Shown: positions 48,933-49,627 of the stretch, in pieces
Numbering within the stretch: the first letter of the stretch is position 1
How the letters are laid out: each line of letters begins with the position of its first letter
NCBI GenBank assembly: GCA_020846745.1
Contig: JADLDI010000073.1
Coordinates: forward strand, 1-49,627
DNA: 49,627 bases
Reading direction: 5' to 3'
Source of the DNA: Bryobacterales bacterium
Lineage (GTDB): Bacteria; Acidobacteriota; Terriglobia; Bryobacterales; Bryobacteraceae
Notes under the pieces: model-generated
Seen by the model: only the letters and a program-made list of their open reading frames with translations
Databases searched by the model: none
What the model was told of the DNA's origin: nothing
Made by a program: the position numbers and the translations under genes

Positions 48933-49426
48933 TCACTGCCCCCCACCAAACGCCTTCACAATCCACTCCGGCTCCCCGGGTTCCCCTTTTCCCGCCATTC
49001 CCTTCGTCTTCGACCATCGGTGAATCCACGAAAACCCGCCCGTTCCCGCATACTCCTCCGGCAACCGGTAAGCCGGGTCCTTCAGCGCTTCGCCCAGTGA
49101 AACGAACCGGTACCCCCTCCGCCGTAACATCGCCATCAGGTCCCCCATCGCATCCGCGTTAATCGCATTCGTGTGCAGCAGCAGCACCTGCGGAATGTCC
49201 CGTCCCACCACCTCCCGCGTCCGCTCCTCAAAAAACACGATCACAGATTCCATATACCGCAGATACTCCGCCTTCACCCGCGCCGCCATCCCCGCATCGC
49301 TGCCCACCGCCTTCGCGTACACCCACGAAAACATCCAATCCGAGTTATCAAACGTCACCGGAGCCACCGTGTACCCTCACCACGTCCCAGCGCCGCCACA
49401 ACAACCGCCAGCAGGATAAACCGCAT
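48933..49426 (-). pseudogene. Polysaccharide deacetylase-like gene with internal deletion
   Basis: The C-terminal half of a polysaccharide deacetylase-like protein (APVTFDNSDWMFSWVYAKAV, IPQVLLLHTNAINADAMGDL, then LRRRGYRFVSLGEALKDPAY and GFSWIHRWSKTKGM) is readable from 49376 to 48933. An in-frame TGA at 49379-49377 stops it upstream. An ATG at 49426 begins a signal peptide, MRFILLAVVVAALGRGEG, in a different frame that ends at a TGA at 49357-49355. Between the two there is no room for the catalytic NodB half with its His and Asp metal ligands. The simplest reading is a deletion that joined leader to C-terminus. It is therefore not expected to be active. Confidence 0.72.
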
Positions 49427-49551
49427 CCTGTTATTGTGACGGTTCCGCTCACCATGCTCCCTTGGCGGACCATTGCAAACAAGCACCCAACCTCGTAACC
49501 GAACCACGGCGCGTAAGATTTCTGAGGCCGTCCGTCAAGCAAAATCTGAGG

Positions 49552-49627
49552 TCATGCCGCCTCCTTCCCGTATGGCGATCCGCTCCGCCGCAGTGCCGCC
49601 AGGTACCGAGCCTCGTCATAGCGCTCC
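49552..49627 (-). CDS. Partial C-terminus of a protein running off the window end
   Basis: On the minus strand the frame reads ERYDEARYLAALRRSGSPYG, then KEAA and a stop at 49552-49554; the 5' part is outside the window. About 25 residues are visible and no family could be named. The basic, helical end would suit a transposase or a DNA-binding protein, but this is a guess. Confidence 0.3.
   Translation of the reverse strand, partial: ERYDEARYLAALRRSGSPYGKEAA

Noticed and set aside
1..49627. CRISPR array, tRNA, rRNA or complete insertion sequence
   Set aside because: No regularly spaced repeats, no cloverleaf-like or rRNA-like stretch and no full transposase frame were noticed; a short unknown C-terminus at the right edge is the only possible mobile-element trace.

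Overview
This window looks like a piece of an Acidobacteriota chromosome, most like the Bryobacter/Solibacter group. That is an inference from family content, not from a marker gene. The signs are Tat-exported sugar-isomerase-like and enolase-superfamily proteins, a propeller-type hybrid sensor kinase, TonB and IPT/Ig-like secreted proteins, FecR proteins with glycine-rich tails, LolA-like and YfhO-like proteins, and lone MacB-type permeases. Coding density is high and many neighbouring genes overlap by four bases. No rRNA, tRNA, CRISPR array or complete insertion sequence was seen.

Left part (1-13.9 kb): a possibly structured untranslated segment, a pentapeptide-repeat protein, an acyltransferase-like membrane protein, a LolA-like exported protein, a sugar isomerase-like TIM barrel and a purple acid phosphatase-like enzyme. 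Then come a small lipoprotein (DUF3142-like), a 1169-residue hybrid sensor kinase, and a three-gene unit of FkbM methyltransferase, CusF-like/SCO copper lipoprotein and TPR protein.

Middle (13.9-30.7 kb), mostly minus strand. One unit encodes a secreted matrixin protease with its co-translated partner, two unknown proteins, a fuconolactonase-like amidohydrolase and an Nramp-like transporter lacking the metal-binding motifs. It ends in a clear intrinsic terminator after a chain of hairpins. Upstream lie a canonical MntH fused to a UspA domain and a large YfhO-like membrane protein. A plus-strand FecR/DUF6600 glycine-rich protein follows, with its own terminator, and then a MacA-MacB-type efflux operon.

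Right part (30.8-49.6 kb): an enolase-superfamily dehydratase, an S9 peptidase, a 2-oxoglutarate oxygenase-like protein, a Tat-exported TIM barrel, an amidase and a second FecR glycine-rich protein. A DUF58 gene has its 3' end overlapping the signal-peptide region of a TonB receptor in another frame, and an orphan FtsX-type permease follows. Next is a RES toxin-antitoxin pair, then two unknown exported proteins, a glucoamylase-like protein, a STAS protein and a deacetylase gene reduced to its two ends.

The most notable item is the toxin-antitoxin pair at 43917-44971. The toxin is an apparently intact RES-domain NAD+-degrading enzyme. Its antitoxin keeps the C-terminal MbcA/ParS toxin-binding domain, but in place of the usual N-terminal DNA-binding helix-turn-helix it has a complete RNA-recognition motif (RRM). 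This suggests a RES system regulated through RNA rather than through its own operator DNA.
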